A DNA stretch of 64,000 nt. Source: Bacilli bacterium (GTDB lineage: Bacteria > Bacillota_I > Bacilli_A > RFN20 > CAG-826). Under the pieces are notes generated by a model. The model made no database searches and was not told where the DNA came from. It worked only from the letters and a program-made list of their open reading frames with translations. Each line of letters opens with the position of its first letter. Within the stretch, counting starts at the first letter, position 1. The translations under genes were made by a program, and so were the position numbers. Location: assembly GCA_022482735.1 (NCBI GenBank), contig JAKVOO010000001.1, forward strand, positions 553,699-617,698, read 5' to 3'. Below are positions 16,053 to 26,231 of this stretch, one piece after another.

Positions 16053-19000
16053 TTAACCGATCGCAGTGCTACCAAAGCGATAATTATATTCCGTTCCATC
16101 AATGGTAATTGTAACAGTAAACGCTCCAATATTGCTTTCAGCCAGATCGACGGTTACAACATAAGCATTATCTATTAGTTCATAAGTCACGATTGCTCGC
16201 GTATTTGATGAGTCTGCATTAAAGGTCGTAACCTCCCCACTAGTAATAGTTACTAGAATTGAGAAAGTTGGTGTCCCCTCTAACGTCACTTTTGTCTCCG
16301 CTCCTCCATTTGCCAAGGGAAGGGCATAGCCTAAGTTCTCAAGTGATGGTGAAGAAATAGTATATTCTAGTCCTTCTGGAGTGGGGGCATTAATCCCTAA
16401 AAAGCGATACTCTAATAAACCAGAACTGCCAACTGAAGTATCTTCAAAAAGGATTTTAATCGAGAAATTTCCTACTCCGATAACCGAAACGGTTAGACCA
16501 TCAACGGTTGCTCTTCCTGTTTGCGAGGAGCTCACCGTGTAGTTTTTGTTACTTGCTTCATCGGGAGTAATATCGATTTTGAGGGTGAAACTTGTTCCCA
16601 CTTCGATTTCTTTTCTGTCTTCCGAATTGTTGACCGTCGGCAATTGATATTCATCAGCGGTTACAACTACCTCGCTAATTGGGGTATCCACTGGGGGAAT
16701 AGTAGCGGCGACAGTTTTAAACCGATATTCAAGATCTTGAAAAGATGAGTCTTCAAACTTAATCGTTATTGATACATTACCAGCGCCACTTCCTAAAACG
16801 AACTCAACTTTACTACCATCAACCACCGCTCGAGAATTTGAACTAACCAAAACATAGCCTTGATAATCAGCATCTAATGGTAAGATTTCGACCGTAAAGT
16901 TCAAGACCGTTCCAATTTCAATTTCTGGCCGATCGGCAGAATTATTTGGCTCAGGTAAAGTTATTTCCGAAGATACATTAACTTCAGAGATGTGGACATA
17001 ATCCTCAACTGTCACGACGATTGAGTCGGTAAATCCACCATCGCGCGTGGTAACCGTAACCGTGGCGCTTCCAACGCCAATTCCTTTAATAATTCCCTCG
17101 CCAACAATTTCAACTACCGCGTCATCTGAAGATGTCCAAACAGTCAATTGATCAGGTGCTGAGGCTGGATAAACACTATATTCTAATGTTGCCTGTTGCC
17201 CAAATGGAAGCGCGAGTGTCTCTAAAGCAATATTGACTCCAGTAACCGCTCCCTGTTGCCATAACAAGGTTCCGTTTTCCGTAAATTGACTGCCGACTAA
17301 ATTCCAATCATCGGTGGTAAATAATGGTAAAACGGGGCTAGCAACATCTCCTGGAATCCAAGTATTTCCACTTTCGCTATTTACCAATTTCTTTGCAAAG
17401 GTCGTATTAGCATCGTAGCCACTTGAAGCAATTTCATAAGTCGTAGCGGTTGTCTTTGCATTGGCCGATGTAACTTTCAGTCCGCCATCGTCTTTGATAG
17501 CCACTTCGGCAAAGACGTAAGAATTATGGATATTTGATCCGTCCGTTGTCAGACCAGAAATGCCTCCCACATAATCGCGCCCTCCAATAAGAGCCCCGCC
17601 TACGTATGAGGATGTAACTTCGCCAGCATTTATACCAGCAATACCACCAACATACATATCGCCATGAATTGAGGCTACTCCTAAATTATTGGCGGCATCG
17701 CTTAATTCGGTTGCCCGGGATTTGGCAATAAATTCTTTAGAGGACATTGATCTAGCAAAAGCTGCGTTAGAAATCAAACCTTCGTTATAACCCGCTATTC
17801 CGCCGAAGCCGATATTCTTTCCTTCATTGCCATCACCAGCAGCGGAATAAGCACTTTGAGCAAAAACTCGCCCTGAAACAGCAACATATTGAATGGTTCC
17901 AAAATTGAAGCCAGCGATACCGCCCGCATACGAGTAGGTATTTGACGACTTGGCAGAATTTGCCTGGTTGCCGGCCGGAAGAGTCGCAGTAACAGTTGCA
18001 TGTTCGATCAAGCCCATGTTATAGGCAGCGATACCACCAATTCCTCGCCCAGCCTTAACTGCTCCTGAGCCGGATATGGTTACATTACGAATAATTCCGT
18101 TAGTACTATTGATACCAACAAGTCCCCCAGCACCGGTTGTGTGATCGGCTGTGTCCACAGCTTCAAAGGTCGGTAATGCTCCTTGAAGATGGTTATCTTC
18201 AAGTAATGCACGCGATGTAACATTATCGATTAATCCATTATTAATATCGCTAATCGCTCCAATTGGATAGGCATTTGCCTCCGAAGCATATAATTGCGTT
18301 GTCGAATCAATAACAAGATTTTTGACCACCCCAGTCGCTGTAATTTCATGAAAGAGCCCGCCATTGCCGGTAAATGATAGGCTGTGTTGCCCACCATCAT
18401 ATTGGCCCGAAAAGGTCAATTTTGAACTATTAGATATTTCAAGAGGACTAGTTATTGTTGAAGCAATATCTTTATATTGCAAATAACTTTTATTATCGTA
18501 GATGTGGCTCGTGTCAGTTAGTATCGCTTGGATGTCGCTTATTTCGTCGACAATGAATGGATTAGTTGGCGTTCCTTCACCCGACAAAATCAATTCATCG
18601 CTAATCGCTTCCTCACCGCCACATTGAACTTTTACATAGTAGCCTCCACCTTGAGGAATAACCTCTGGCGTAAAAGTTACCGTATTGAGTTCGTCGCTTG
18701 TATCAACGTTAACATCGCCTTCAATAACTGTGTAATTAGCGCCATTTACTGGTTTTAGTGAGACCGTAAAGTTTTGATTTTGAGCCTCCGTTTGACGCCA
18801 TGTAATAGCCGAAGAAAAGGGCTCATTAGCAACCGATATATTACTTGGGCTGCTTGAAAGTTCAAGCCATTCAGCCGTGAGCGTCATATCGCTTGTTACT
18901 ATATCAACATCAAATTTCCAAGGAAAATCGCCATTTAACCAATCACCGGTAAACACATAGCCTGGTCGTTCGGGATCATCCGGTTCTACGACCAAACCAC

Positions 19001-19160
19001 CATTTCTTATCGACTGTGATTCAATAACTGTACCCCCACTTCCTGTGTCGAACGTGACAAGAAAATAATTCCCCTGTGAACTTGTTTTCCCGCCACCGCA
19101 CGAGGCTAATGTAAGCACGGCAAGTAGACTCCAAATTGATTTAAAATTCGTTTTTTTCAT
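16053..19160 (-). CDS. large surface lipoprotein with InlB-type repeat, GLUG motifs and Big domains
   Basis: 1035 residues. Signal peptide with lipobox LASC. Residues ~30-95 are a Listeria-Bacteroides (InlB B-type) repeat ending in MTLTAEW. Next is a Fn3-like region, then about five GLUG repeats (GGLVGINSTNGIIRNVTISG, GGIAAYNMGLIEHATV, GGIAGFNFGTIQYVAV and others) that should form a beta-helix. From ~650 there is a Big2-like domain (ATLEYSVYPASAPDQLTVW) and three further immunoglobulin-like units of ~90 residues, two beginning ISEVxV. It is anchored outside the cell by lipid and probably adheres to polysaccharide or host. The ribosome site is AAGGAGG. The gene starts 15 bases after the alpha/beta hydrolase gene. 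Confidence 0.85.
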   Translation of the reverse strand: MKKTNFKSIWSLLAVLTLASCGGGKTSSQGNYFLVTFDTGSGGTVIESQSIRNGGLVVEPDDPERPGYVFTGDWLNGDFPWKFDVDIVTSDMTLTAEWLELSSSPSNISVANEPFSSAITWRQTEAQNQNFTVSLKPVNGANYTVIEGDVNVDTSDELNTVTFTPEVIPQGGGYYVKVQCGGEEAISDELILSGEGTPTNPFIVDEISDIQAILTDTSHIYDNKSYLQYKDIASTITSPLEISNSSKLTFSGQYDGGQHSLSFTGNGGLFHEITATGVVKNLVIDSTTQLYASEANAYPIGAISDINNGLIDNVTSRALLEDNHLQGALPTFEAVDTADHTTGAGGLVGINSTNGIIRNVTISGSGAVKAGRGIGGIAAYNMGLIEHATVTATLPAGNQANSAKSSNTYSYAGGIAGFNFGTIQYVAVSGRVFAQSAYSAAGDGNEGKNIGFGGIAGYNEGLISNAAFARSMSSKEFIAKSRATELSDAANNLGVASIHGDMYVGGIAGINAGEVTSSYVGGALIGGRDYVGGISGLTTDGSNIHNSYVFAEVAIKDDGGLKVTSANAKTTATTYEIASSGYDANTTFAKKLVNSESGNTWIPGDVASPVLPLFTTDDWNLVGSQFTENGTLLWQQGAVTGVNIALETLALPFGQQATLEYSVYPASAPDQLTVWTSSDDAVVEIVGEGIIKGIGVGSATVTVTTRDGGFTDSIVVTVEDYVHISEVNVSSEITLPEPNNSADRPEIEIGTVLNFTVEILPLDADYQGYVLVSSNSRAVVDGSKVEFVLGSGAGNVSITIKFEDSSFQDLEYRFKTVAATIPPVDTPISEVVVTADEYQLPTVNNSEDRKEIEVGTSFTLKIDITPDEASNKNYTVSSSQTGRATVDGLTVSVIGVGNFSIKILFEDTSVGSSGLLEYRFLGINAPTPEGLEYTISSPSLENLGYALPLANGGAETKVTLEGTPTFSILVTITSGEVTTFNADSSNTRAIVTYELIDNAYVVTVDLAESNIGAFTVTITIDGTEYNYRFGSTAIG

Positions 19161-19175
19161 AATGTGGTTTCCTCC

Positions 19176-21158
19176 TTATAATGGAATATATGCCACTGAG
19201 TTGTTTAAACTCATAATGACAAAGATTATGCAAATAATAATTGGGCCTAAATAGGAATTACCCGATATTTTATAAAACCAACGATTGAAGAACGGCATTA
19301 AAAACATTACTGGAATTAAAGTAAAGAGAATGTTGACGTAAAGCCATTGCGTGGTTCCATCTGGAAGTTCAGTAAAAGCAATTGTTCCCGTCTTTGCAAA
19401 AGTAATATATTGAATAAGAAGAATAATGGTTAACCCCGCGATATTCATCAATCCCGCTAAAGCTAGCTTAGCCCATTCGGGTAGTGCCCCGCGCATTTGT
19501 CCTCCATTAACGCGAATGGAATTAGATAAATAGAAGATAAAAAATAATGGGAAATACATTAATAATTGAATTAGCACCTTACCATTGAGTGGTCGGGCGG
19601 CCATAATGAATAGCAACCGATAATCGACATGGAAAATCGCAAATATCAGCATAAGAATTCCAAAATAAATAGCAGCGACGGCAACACCAATAATTATGGT
19701 TTTTAGGGCATTAATCCATCCAGTCTTGATTCCCCAAGTTTCAACCATTTTGGATTGACTGACTTCTATATGATCAAAACGCTTGTGGAAATAGCGAGTC
19801 AAATATTGGCTTATTAGGAATACACCGATAGCGAATATTCCCGATAACACCGCCCACACTGCTACGGCGTTGTTCATTCTTTGCGGAAAGAACCAAGTGT
19901 TTTGCGAAGCACTGGCTTCAGGAAAGAGCGTCAGCGTTATTTTGGCACTTGGAAGATAGGTTAAAGCCGCAAATGTTGCAGTAATGGCAAATACGACTAA
20001 ATAGTTTACTATGCTCCCCCAACTTCTTTTTTTCGTATTGTAAATTGGCGCTTGTTGGCTTTTTTTAAACCAGGGGATTCGATAAAGCAGCATTGCAAGC
20101 GGCACAATCATCGCTAAACTGGCAATTAAGGAAATTGTCGTAAAAACCTCTTTATAAATCCATACCATGCTACTAGGGGCAATTGAATCACTATAAAAAT
20201 TCATCGCTACCTCAAAAAAGTCAATCATCGCCGTATTGGCCGCGGTATTATAGGGCTGAAAAGCGTGGATAACTGGCGTATTGAAAACTTGGCGCATATT
20301 CTTCAAATTAGGATTGCCATAAATTTTCCAATTTCGACTTGTTCCGAATTGGGAATCGTTGGTAATCCGGCTTTTTCTAACCCAGAATTAACAAAGGTAT
20401 GTGATTCAATGGCCCAAGACATATCCGATTTGCTATAACCGACTGGGGCATCGGGATTATCTTGGTTGCGAAATGCCCCTTCATCATAAAGGGCATAGTC
20501 CATTCCCATATTAGATTTGGAATAGGCAATTGAGGAATTAATCGAAATTACATACCCGGATATATAAACCGAATTGACCTTTGATACTCCGTTATTATTA
20601 ACTGATTCCTGACCAAAATGAACCGCTGCTTGATAGGCGGCGTTGCCTCCGGCGGAATGACCAGTAACACCGATTTTCGTTTTGTCGATAAATGGATATA
20701 CTTCGCTGTTGTCATAGATATAATCAATCAAATCGAAAGAACCATATCCTTCAATTGTCGCTATGGCAGAGCCTTGCGTTCCTTTTGATGAGGTTGAATC
20801 CCCTTGTGAGTAGGGATCAATATTGATAACAACATAGCCACGACGAGCAAATTCAATAGCTAAATGCCCCTGTGTTTCCCGCGACCGTTGAAAGCCGGGA
20901 ATAATAACAATTAAAGGTGCCTTATTGTCTTCGGTAGGCGGTCTTCGGTGTATACATATCGTAGGCCACAACTTGACTGTCGCGGGCTTCAAAATAAACT
21001 GTATTGACCTTAACCGACCCCCAGTTGCTTTGAATCATACTCGCAAAAAAGGAGGAAATAAAAATGATGACTAAAAGAATAATTGTCCATATTCCCGGTT
21101 TTCCCATCTTATTCAAAACTTTTTTTACGGGATGTTTTGTATTTATATTATTTTCCAT
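19176..21158 (-). pseudogene. alpha/beta hydrolase with C-terminal membrane domain, two frameshifts
   Basis: Three overlapping frames make one ~660-residue protein: a TM anchor (TIILLVIIFISSFFASMI), an alpha/beta hydrolase with nucleophile elbow GVTGHSAGGN, then seven or so membrane helices. The middle frame begins IHRRPPTEDNKAPLIVIIPG; deleting one base at ~20936 joins it to VAYDMYTPKTA. The last frame is joined at an A-run (plus T 20324-20327) where one base seems missing, giving EIGKIYGNPNLKNMRQVFN. The combined protein matches known Firmicutes hydrolases that carry a polytopic tail, so the ATGA-like overlap at 20303-20306 is an artefact of the indel. The substrate is unknown; export of lipids or small esters is possible. 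Confidence 0.75.
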
Positions 21159-21197
21159 GTAAGCGCTCCCTCAAATTAATTATATTCAAGCGAAAAT

Positions 21198-21232
21198 AAA
21201 AAGCGCCCTCTTTTACGAAAAAAGGCGTTTTT
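21198..21232 (-). terminator. terminator of the LysR gene
   Basis: Stem AAAAGCGCC (around 21203-21207) / GGCGTTTTT (from 21224) with a T-run on the minus strand, placed after the LysR stop at 21258. Confidence 0.75.
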
Positions 21233-21257
21233 CATTCTTATAGTATATAAATTTTGT

Positions 21258-22139
21258 TTATAACCGCTTTTTAAAAGATTTAAGATACTTGATGAATTCA
21301 ATAGCGCCGCTATGGAGGGTGGCATTCTTTTGCCAAATAAGCCCGATAGTTAATTTCAATGGCTCTTGCAAAGGAATGCCAACAATCGAATTGTCATCCT
21401 GATCAATTAATTCTTTCATTAAAAAAGCGCCTCCAGCATTTGCTTTGACAAAGTTTCGAATAACCGATAACTGTGAGGAAACAAGAATAATGTTAAGACT
21501 CTTATTGAAGTCGGCAAACATATTATTAATAAGTTGATTTTGGTAAAATCCTTCCTTCATAAGGATAATTGGTTGATCGATTATGTCTTGAACAGTCAAG
21601 ACATCATGTTGAGCTATTGGACTATCCTTTGAAACACAAAATAAAAATTCACTTTCCAAGATAACTTCTTTCTTATAGTGCTCGTTATGCGTATCATTAA
21701 GAATCGAAAAACCAATATCCAATGTTTTATTTTGAATTTTTTTTCGAATGCTCAATGAGCCTTCTTCCCAAATTTCAAACTTAGCATCCGGATGCTCCTG
21801 CATAAAGCCACTGTATATTTTGGGAAACAAAAAAGAGCCAATCATTGGCGGAACGCCGATTCTAATCGTATATTTTTGCTTGGATAATCCATCGAGATCT
21901 TTTTCCAATTCCGATGTAGCTTCAATAATGGCTTTAGCTTTTTCATAGAAAAACTCGCCTTCGCTAGTCAAGGTAAGTCCGTGATTTGTCCGATTAAATA
22001 ATTGAAGATTAAACTCTTTTTCCAACTGATTCATCGCATTAGTTAGTGCCGGCTGCGTAATAAAGAGCTGTTTACTCGCAAGATTAAGTGAGCCATTGTC
22101 GCATACAGCGATAAAGTATTTCATCTGTAAAAAGGTCAT
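21258..22139 (-). CDS. LysR-family transcriptional regulator
   Basis: 293 residues. The N-terminal winged helix-turn-helix is typical: MTFLQMKYFIAVCDNGSLNL, then LFITQPALTNAMNQLEKEF. Residues ~90-293 form the periplasmic-binding-like co-inducer domain (IRIGVPPMIGSF, LDIGFSIL). It acts as a cytoplasmic DNA-binding regulator whose effector is unknown. It is transcribed alone with its own terminator, and the neighbouring minus-strand hydrolase lies immediately downstream, so that gene is one possible target. LysR proteins usually also repress their own promoter in the region just above 22139. Confidence 0.92.
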   Translation of the reverse strand: MTFLQMKYFIAVCDNGSLNLASKQLFITQPALTNAMNQLEKEFNLQLFNRTNHGLTLTSEGEFFYEKAKAIIEATSELEKDLDGLSKQKYTIRIGVPPMIGSFLFPKIYSGFMQEHPDAKFEIWEEGSLSIRKKIQNKTLDIGFSILNDTHNEHYKKEVILESEFLFCVSKDSPIAQHDVLTVQDIIDQPIILMKEGFYQNQLINNMFADFNKSLNIILVSSQLSVIRNFVKANAGGAFLMKELIDQDDNSIVGIPLQEPLKLTIGLIWQKNATLHSGAIEFIKYLKSFKKRL

Positions 22140-22288
22140 ATTAAATTCCCTTTCAAAGGTTTTTTCCTTAATTGAGGAAAAAGCCGATTACTTCACAATC
22201 TTTTTAGCACAAAAAGTGACATAAAAAAAGGATTATAAGTTAGTAAATATAAATAACTTTATTCTAAAGTTAAAAACCAGGCAAAAAA

Positions 22289-23644
22289 TTATTTTTTTTC
22301 AAGAAGAAAGAACTTAGCCTTCATTGTTTCATATCCGAAGCCGTTAGGAGAAAAAGTGGCGTCATCTTTGCTTTTCTCACTGCTACTAGGGAATGTCATT
22401 ATCGCTAATTTTGTGGCAAATGAATAGGCATATATACGAAATGTTTTCCAAGTCAAAAACCCAATTTGAAATTGTTTGGTGCCTTCATTATCATAAACTG
22501 TAAGTTGCCCAAAATTATTTATGGTAACAAAGAAAACACTTCCGTTAACTTCGATGACCCGAACCATTTTGTATTCAGCTTTTCCATTTCCAAATGGTAA
22601 TTTTGTTTCCGTAAGCTCTCCGTTATCTACTTGAAAATATTTTATTTCATTGGCATACTCTTCCAAGGAAACGGTAATAATATGAAAGGTTCCATCAATT
22701 TGTGCAAAACTACTATTCTCAACAAAATGGGTATTATTTAGAAAATCGGCATTGGGATGATTTCGGTAATCTACAATCATTTTTTCTTCCCAAATGCCTT
22801 CGTTATAGGAAAACATTTTTGTATAAAAATACATTGAATTTGGGTGCTCATAATCGGAATAATCCTCTTCAACCAAAATATCAAATTCACTAAGACTTTT
22901 CATTTCGACATATGCATACATCATTCCATCTTCTAGCCCGGTATATGTCATATGTGACCATAATGCTTGGTTAACATCAAAAAGATAAACCTCGATTTTC
23001 TTATCATATGTTCCATAGACAAAAGCGATATTGCCATCGCTATCCATATCTACTCCAGCCCGAATCTGACCATTTTCAAAATAATTGGGACGAATTATTT
23101 CCTCAACTCGATTGAGGGTTATCTGCTTGGTTAGAGGGTCAAAATTATAGACGTACATCATTGTGTAATTTTGTATTGCCGAATTGGACCAAGGACTATC
23201 TACGCCATGCTCTCCTTTCGGGGCGATTGCAAAGTAATATATCAAGTTACGAGTCTTATCCGTTATAACATTAGGAGCATTTCTGGTTGGGATATCTTCT
23301 TGAAATGTGACAAATTTTGCCCCATCAAAATAGTTAAGGCTGGCCGTATTAGGATGCTCTTCGCTCTCAGGAAAAGAAAAATAATTTTCATTGTGAAGTT
23401 CGGAAGAAAAAATAGTATCGCCAATACTCGCCATTTTCTTTTGATTGTGCCCCCACCAAGAACCATTCATTGAGGCCTCACTTTTATGAATAGTGACATT
23501 AGATTCTAAACTAAATCCCGTTTGATTTAGTGGCATTGCGTTTATTATTCCATATGTACTCATGGCCGTAATCCCAACGACTAAAATAAATATGCCGAAA
23601 ACACCTAGTATCGTCCAGATAATTCTCTTGCGTTTATTTTTCAT
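22289..23644 (-). CDS. membrane-anchored extracellular protein, unknown family (propeller-like)
   Basis: 451 residues. A basic start and one N-terminal helix (IIWTILGVFGIFILVVGITA) anchor it, with the rest outside. The body is beta-rich with recurring motifs of the kind DSDGNIAFVYGTYDKKIEVY and NGSVFFVTINNFGQLTVYDN, roughly one per 50 residues, which suggests a beta-propeller. I do not recognise a named family and see no catalytic motif. It sits alone between a LysR gene and tRNA-Leu. A sensor or binding protein is possible but unsupported. Confidence 0.7.
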   Translation of the reverse strand: MKNKRKRIIWTILGVFGIFILVVGITAMSTYGIINAMPLNQTGFSLESNVTIHKSEASMNGSWWGHNQKKMASIGDTIFSSELHNENYFSFPESEEHPNTASLNYFDGAKFVTFQEDIPTRNAPNVITDKTRNLIYYFAIAPKGEHGVDSPWSNSAIQNYTMMYVYNFDPLTKQITLNRVEEIIRPNYFENGQIRAGVDMDSDGNIAFVYGTYDKKIEVYLFDVNQALWSHMTYTGLEDGMMYAYVEMKSLSEFDILVEEDYSDYEHPNSMYFYTKMFSYNEGIWEEKMIVDYRNHPNADFLNNTHFVENSSFAQIDGTFHIITVSLEEYANEIKYFQVDNGELTETKLPFGNGKAEYKMVRVIEVNGSVFFVTINNFGQLTVYDNEGTKQFQIGFLTWKTFRIYAYSFATKLAIMTFPSSSEKSKDDATFSPNGFGYETMKAKFFLLEKK

Positions 23645-23749
23645 TTTTATTACCAGTGGTTAAATAATAGCATAAAAAAATAAAGTATCATACTTGCTGA
23701 TAAGTGCCTATTAGATGAAAAATGAAGCTTCTTGATCATCCAAGACAAC

Positions 23750-23781
23750 AAAAAAGCCCGCTTCTTACTCAGAATAGGGCT
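23750..23781 (-). terminator. terminator downstream of tRNA-Leu
   Basis: Stem AGCCC/GGGCT (23755-23759 with 23777-23781) extended by TTCT/AGAA, followed by T6 on the minus strand. A second small hairpin TGTACC-CTCA-GGTACA lies at 23794-23809. Confidence 0.75.
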
Positions 23782-23820
23782 CCATTTATGAAATGTACCC
23801 TCAGGTACAAAAGATTTTCA

Positions 23821-23906
23821 TGGTGCTCTGAACAGGAATCGAACCTGCACGGGTTTCCCCACTAGATCCTAAGTCTAGCGCGTCTGCCAGTTCCGCCATC
23901 AGAGCA
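23821..23906 (-). tRNA. tRNA-Leu (anticodon TAG)
   Basis: 86 bases with encoded CCA. The acceptor TGCTCTG pairs with CAGAGCA, the anticodon loop is CTTAGGA within the stem CTAGA/TCTAG, and there is a long class II variable arm and a GGTTCGATTCC T-arm. Reads CUA codons. Confidence 0.95.
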
Positions 23907-24319
23907 TACTGCTGAAAGCAATAATCGCCTTATCAGCGGGTTTAATTATAACTATATTCTTTTAACTTATCAACAATCTATCAAAAAAATACCTCGCTTT
24001 TATTTTTGCATTACCATTGATGTAAAACTTATTTTAGAAATGAAAAAGAGTGTCCTAAAATATTCCTTTAAAATTTGAAATTTATGCAGAAAGATTTATA
24101 AATCATTCACCGACAAAACCTATTTTATTTGATAGAATAGTCATTTATAAAAATAAAGTCGCTAAATAACTGTATTCATCTAAATTTTAGATTGTTAAAA
24201 GCCAATAATTGTTTATTGACAATTCCATTTTATTACAAAAAATTACTATTTTATAACTTCTATGGTGTGCACTGTTACGAAAGCGAGGATAATGTTTGTT
24301 CCGTAGTATCATCACACGT
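23907..24319. other. AT-rich intergenic region before the RCC1 gene
   Basis: No long frame. A TTGACA at 24216-24221 could be a -35 box, but I see no well-spaced -10. GAGGATAATG at 24285-24294 looks like a ribosome site and start for a four-codon frame (MFVP) ending before the RCC1 start. Confidence 0.4.
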
Positions 24320-25657
24320 ATGAAAAAAACATTAAAACATTTTTTAACATCCGTTTTTGCCATTGTCAGTGGAATCGGCGTATCCTATGCCGGTTTTATT
24401 TTTCCAAGCACTGGTGAAACTAGTGGAATAAGTGAAATTGATATGTCAATTGTTGACTGGGACAACTGGAAAGAAAATACTATAACTTCACTTGTAGCAG
24501 CCTCAAATTTAAGTTTTGCGGTATCATCTCGGGGCGGAGTATGGGCTTGGGGAGTTAACGAATTGGGGGAATTGGGTGGTAGTCCAGCAAATATAACCGC
24601 AAGTTTTACAGGGTTGGCAGCTGACGAAAAAGTCATATCCATTGTGGGAAACACGGACCATTTTCTTGCTTTAACGTCTCAAGGAAAAGTGTTTTCTTGG
24701 GGAAGTGATAGCGCGGGACAACTAGGAAATGGAACCGTCACTGGAACCGTAACTAGTCCGACAAATATAACCGCTAACTTTATTGGCCTAGCAACTGATG
24801 AAAAAATCATATCGATTGATGCTGGATATAAACGTTCTCTTGCTTTAACCTCTTTAGGAAAAGTGTTTTCTTGGGGATGGGGTTATTATGGAGCATTAGG
24901 CACTGGAGGAACTGATAATAAAACCAGTCCCACAAATATAACCAGTAAATTTGGAGGTCTTCTAACAGATGAAATTGTAACTTCCATTTCTATGTCGAAC
25001 AATAGTTGTAGCGCTTTAACATCTTTAGGAAAAGTGTTTACTTGGGGATCTGGTTCTAATGGTCAGATTGGTAATGGAAACACTCGAGACCAAAATAGTC
25101 CTTTAAATATTAGTGCATATTTTACCGGACTAGAGATCGATGAAAAAGTTATATACCATGCTCAGAGCGGAAATCAAGCGTATGCACTTACGTCTTTAGG
25201 AAAAGTATTTGTTTGGGGATCTGATTCCTGGGGGTCACAAGGTAATGGAGCAACTACTGGCGATGTAACTAGTCCAGCGAATATAACTACTAACTTTGAC
25301 GGGCTAGAAACTGACGAAAGAGTAATATTGGCTACCGGAGGAGTAAGCATGTCAGTTTTTCTAACCTCCTCAGGAAAAGTGTTTACTTGCGGAAGTAATA
25401 ACTCCGGGCAAATAGGAAAGGGGACAATCGGTGGTGAATATGTAGATATTCCTTTAAATATTACTGCAAACTTTTCGGGACTTGATACCGATGAAAAAGT
25501 TATATTCGTTGCTGGTGGAGGAGTATCTCATGTCCTTGCTTTGACATCCTTAGGAAAAGTGTTTGCCTGGGGTCGAGGTGGTTATGGAGCGATAGGTGAT
25601 GGGACAAATGAAGACGCACCAAGCCCGATAAATATAACTGCTAACTTTCATTTATAA
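24320..25657 (+). CDS. secreted RCC1-repeat beta-propeller protein
   Basis: 445 residues from the ATG at 24320; a TTG at 24296 is in frame but would put eight residues before the signal peptide (MKKTLKHFLTSVFAIVSGIG). Seven RCC1 blades follow, each with G-K-V-F-x-W-G ... G-x-G (GGVWAWGVNELGELGG, GKVFSWGSDSAGQLGN, GKVFTWGSGSNGQIGN, GKVFVWGSDSWGSQGN, GKVFTCGSNNSGQIGK and others), separated by a repeated NITANF.GL.TDEKVI linker, about 57 residues per unit. Seven units close a propeller. No anchor is visible, so it is released or held noncovalently. RCC1 folds in bacteria serve binding roles. It is one of only a few plus-strand genes here. Confidence 0.85.
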   Translation: MKKTLKHFLTSVFAIVSGIGVSYAGFIFPSTGETSGISEIDMSIVDWDNWKENTITSLVAASNLSFAVSSRGGVWAWGVNELGELGGSPANITASFTGLAADEKVISIVGNTDHFLALTSQGKVFSWGSDSAGQLGNGTVTGTVTSPTNITANFIGLATDEKIISIDAGYKRSLALTSLGKVFSWGWGYYGALGTGGTDNKTSPTNITSKFGGLLTDEIVTSISMSNNSCSALTSLGKVFTWGSGSNGQIGNGNTRDQNSPLNISAYFTGLEIDEKVIYHAQSGNQAYALTSLGKVFVWGSDSWGSQGNGATTGDVTSPANITTNFDGLETDERVILATGGVSMSVFLTSSGKVFTCGSNNSGQIGKGTIGGEYVDIPLNITANFSGLDTDEKVIFVAGGGVSHVLALTSLGKVFAWGRGGYGAIGDGTNEDAPSPINITANFHL

Positions 25658-26173
25658 TTTAACAAAACTATTATGTCCTACACTCAATTTATATTTTAAT
25701 ACTCAAAAAATGTGAACAAATTGTAGTAAAAAATGCTCTCGTTAATTTTTTATTCTATTTTTGTTTTTTTTGCTGGTGGAATAAATATTTTTTTAAATAA
25801 AAAGAATTAAAAATAAAAATTTTATTGCCAACAAAATGGCAGTAAAAATCTAATTTATAATGTAAAAGAATATGCCAATAACCATAACAAGTTTATATTG
25901 TTGCTAAATAATTAGTAGTAGTTTTGCTAATAACTTTTAGGCGTAAAATGACGATTGTGAAGTAACTAATTGGAATGCGTCTATTCCGGCAAGTATATCC
26001 ACAGTTTCTTATGACTTGACTCGTATGAACAAAACTGTGGCTGATGCTATGACGAACTAATATCAATTATTTACTATAACACTGCTAGTGGAAAATAACA
26101 GTGCCTAAATAGCACTATCAAAGCGCCATTTTTTGAAGAAACTGAATACTCATTATTTGCAAACTTATACTAT
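25658..26173. other. gene-poor AT-rich region with a short coding remnant
   Basis: About 500 bases without an intact gene. A 37-codon plus-strand stretch at 25947-26060 (NDDCEVTNWNASIPASISTV ... ending TN) reads like the tail of a lost protein, with a stop directly before it and no start. The rest is low-complexity AT-rich sequence. Confidence 0.35.
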
Positions 26174-26213
26174 AAAAAAAACACCCCGCCTCTATCAACT
26201 ATAGACTTGGGGT
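26174..26213 (-). terminator. terminator of the metNIQ operon
   Basis: Stem ACCCC-gcc-TCTAT / ATAGA-ctt-GGGGT with an A-run on the plus side, giving T8 on the minus strand just after the metQ stop. Confidence 0.85.
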
Positions 26214-26231
26214 ATTATTTTTTGATGTTTT

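Noticed and set aside
20303-20306. Translational coupling (ATGA) between a hydrolase gene and a membrane protein gene
   Set aside because: The amino-acid pattern continues across the junction if one base is added, so the overlap is created by a deletion.
25947-26060. A real small gene after the RCC1 gene
   Set aside because: A stop directly precedes it and there is no start codon with a ribosome site at its 5' end; treated as a remnant only.
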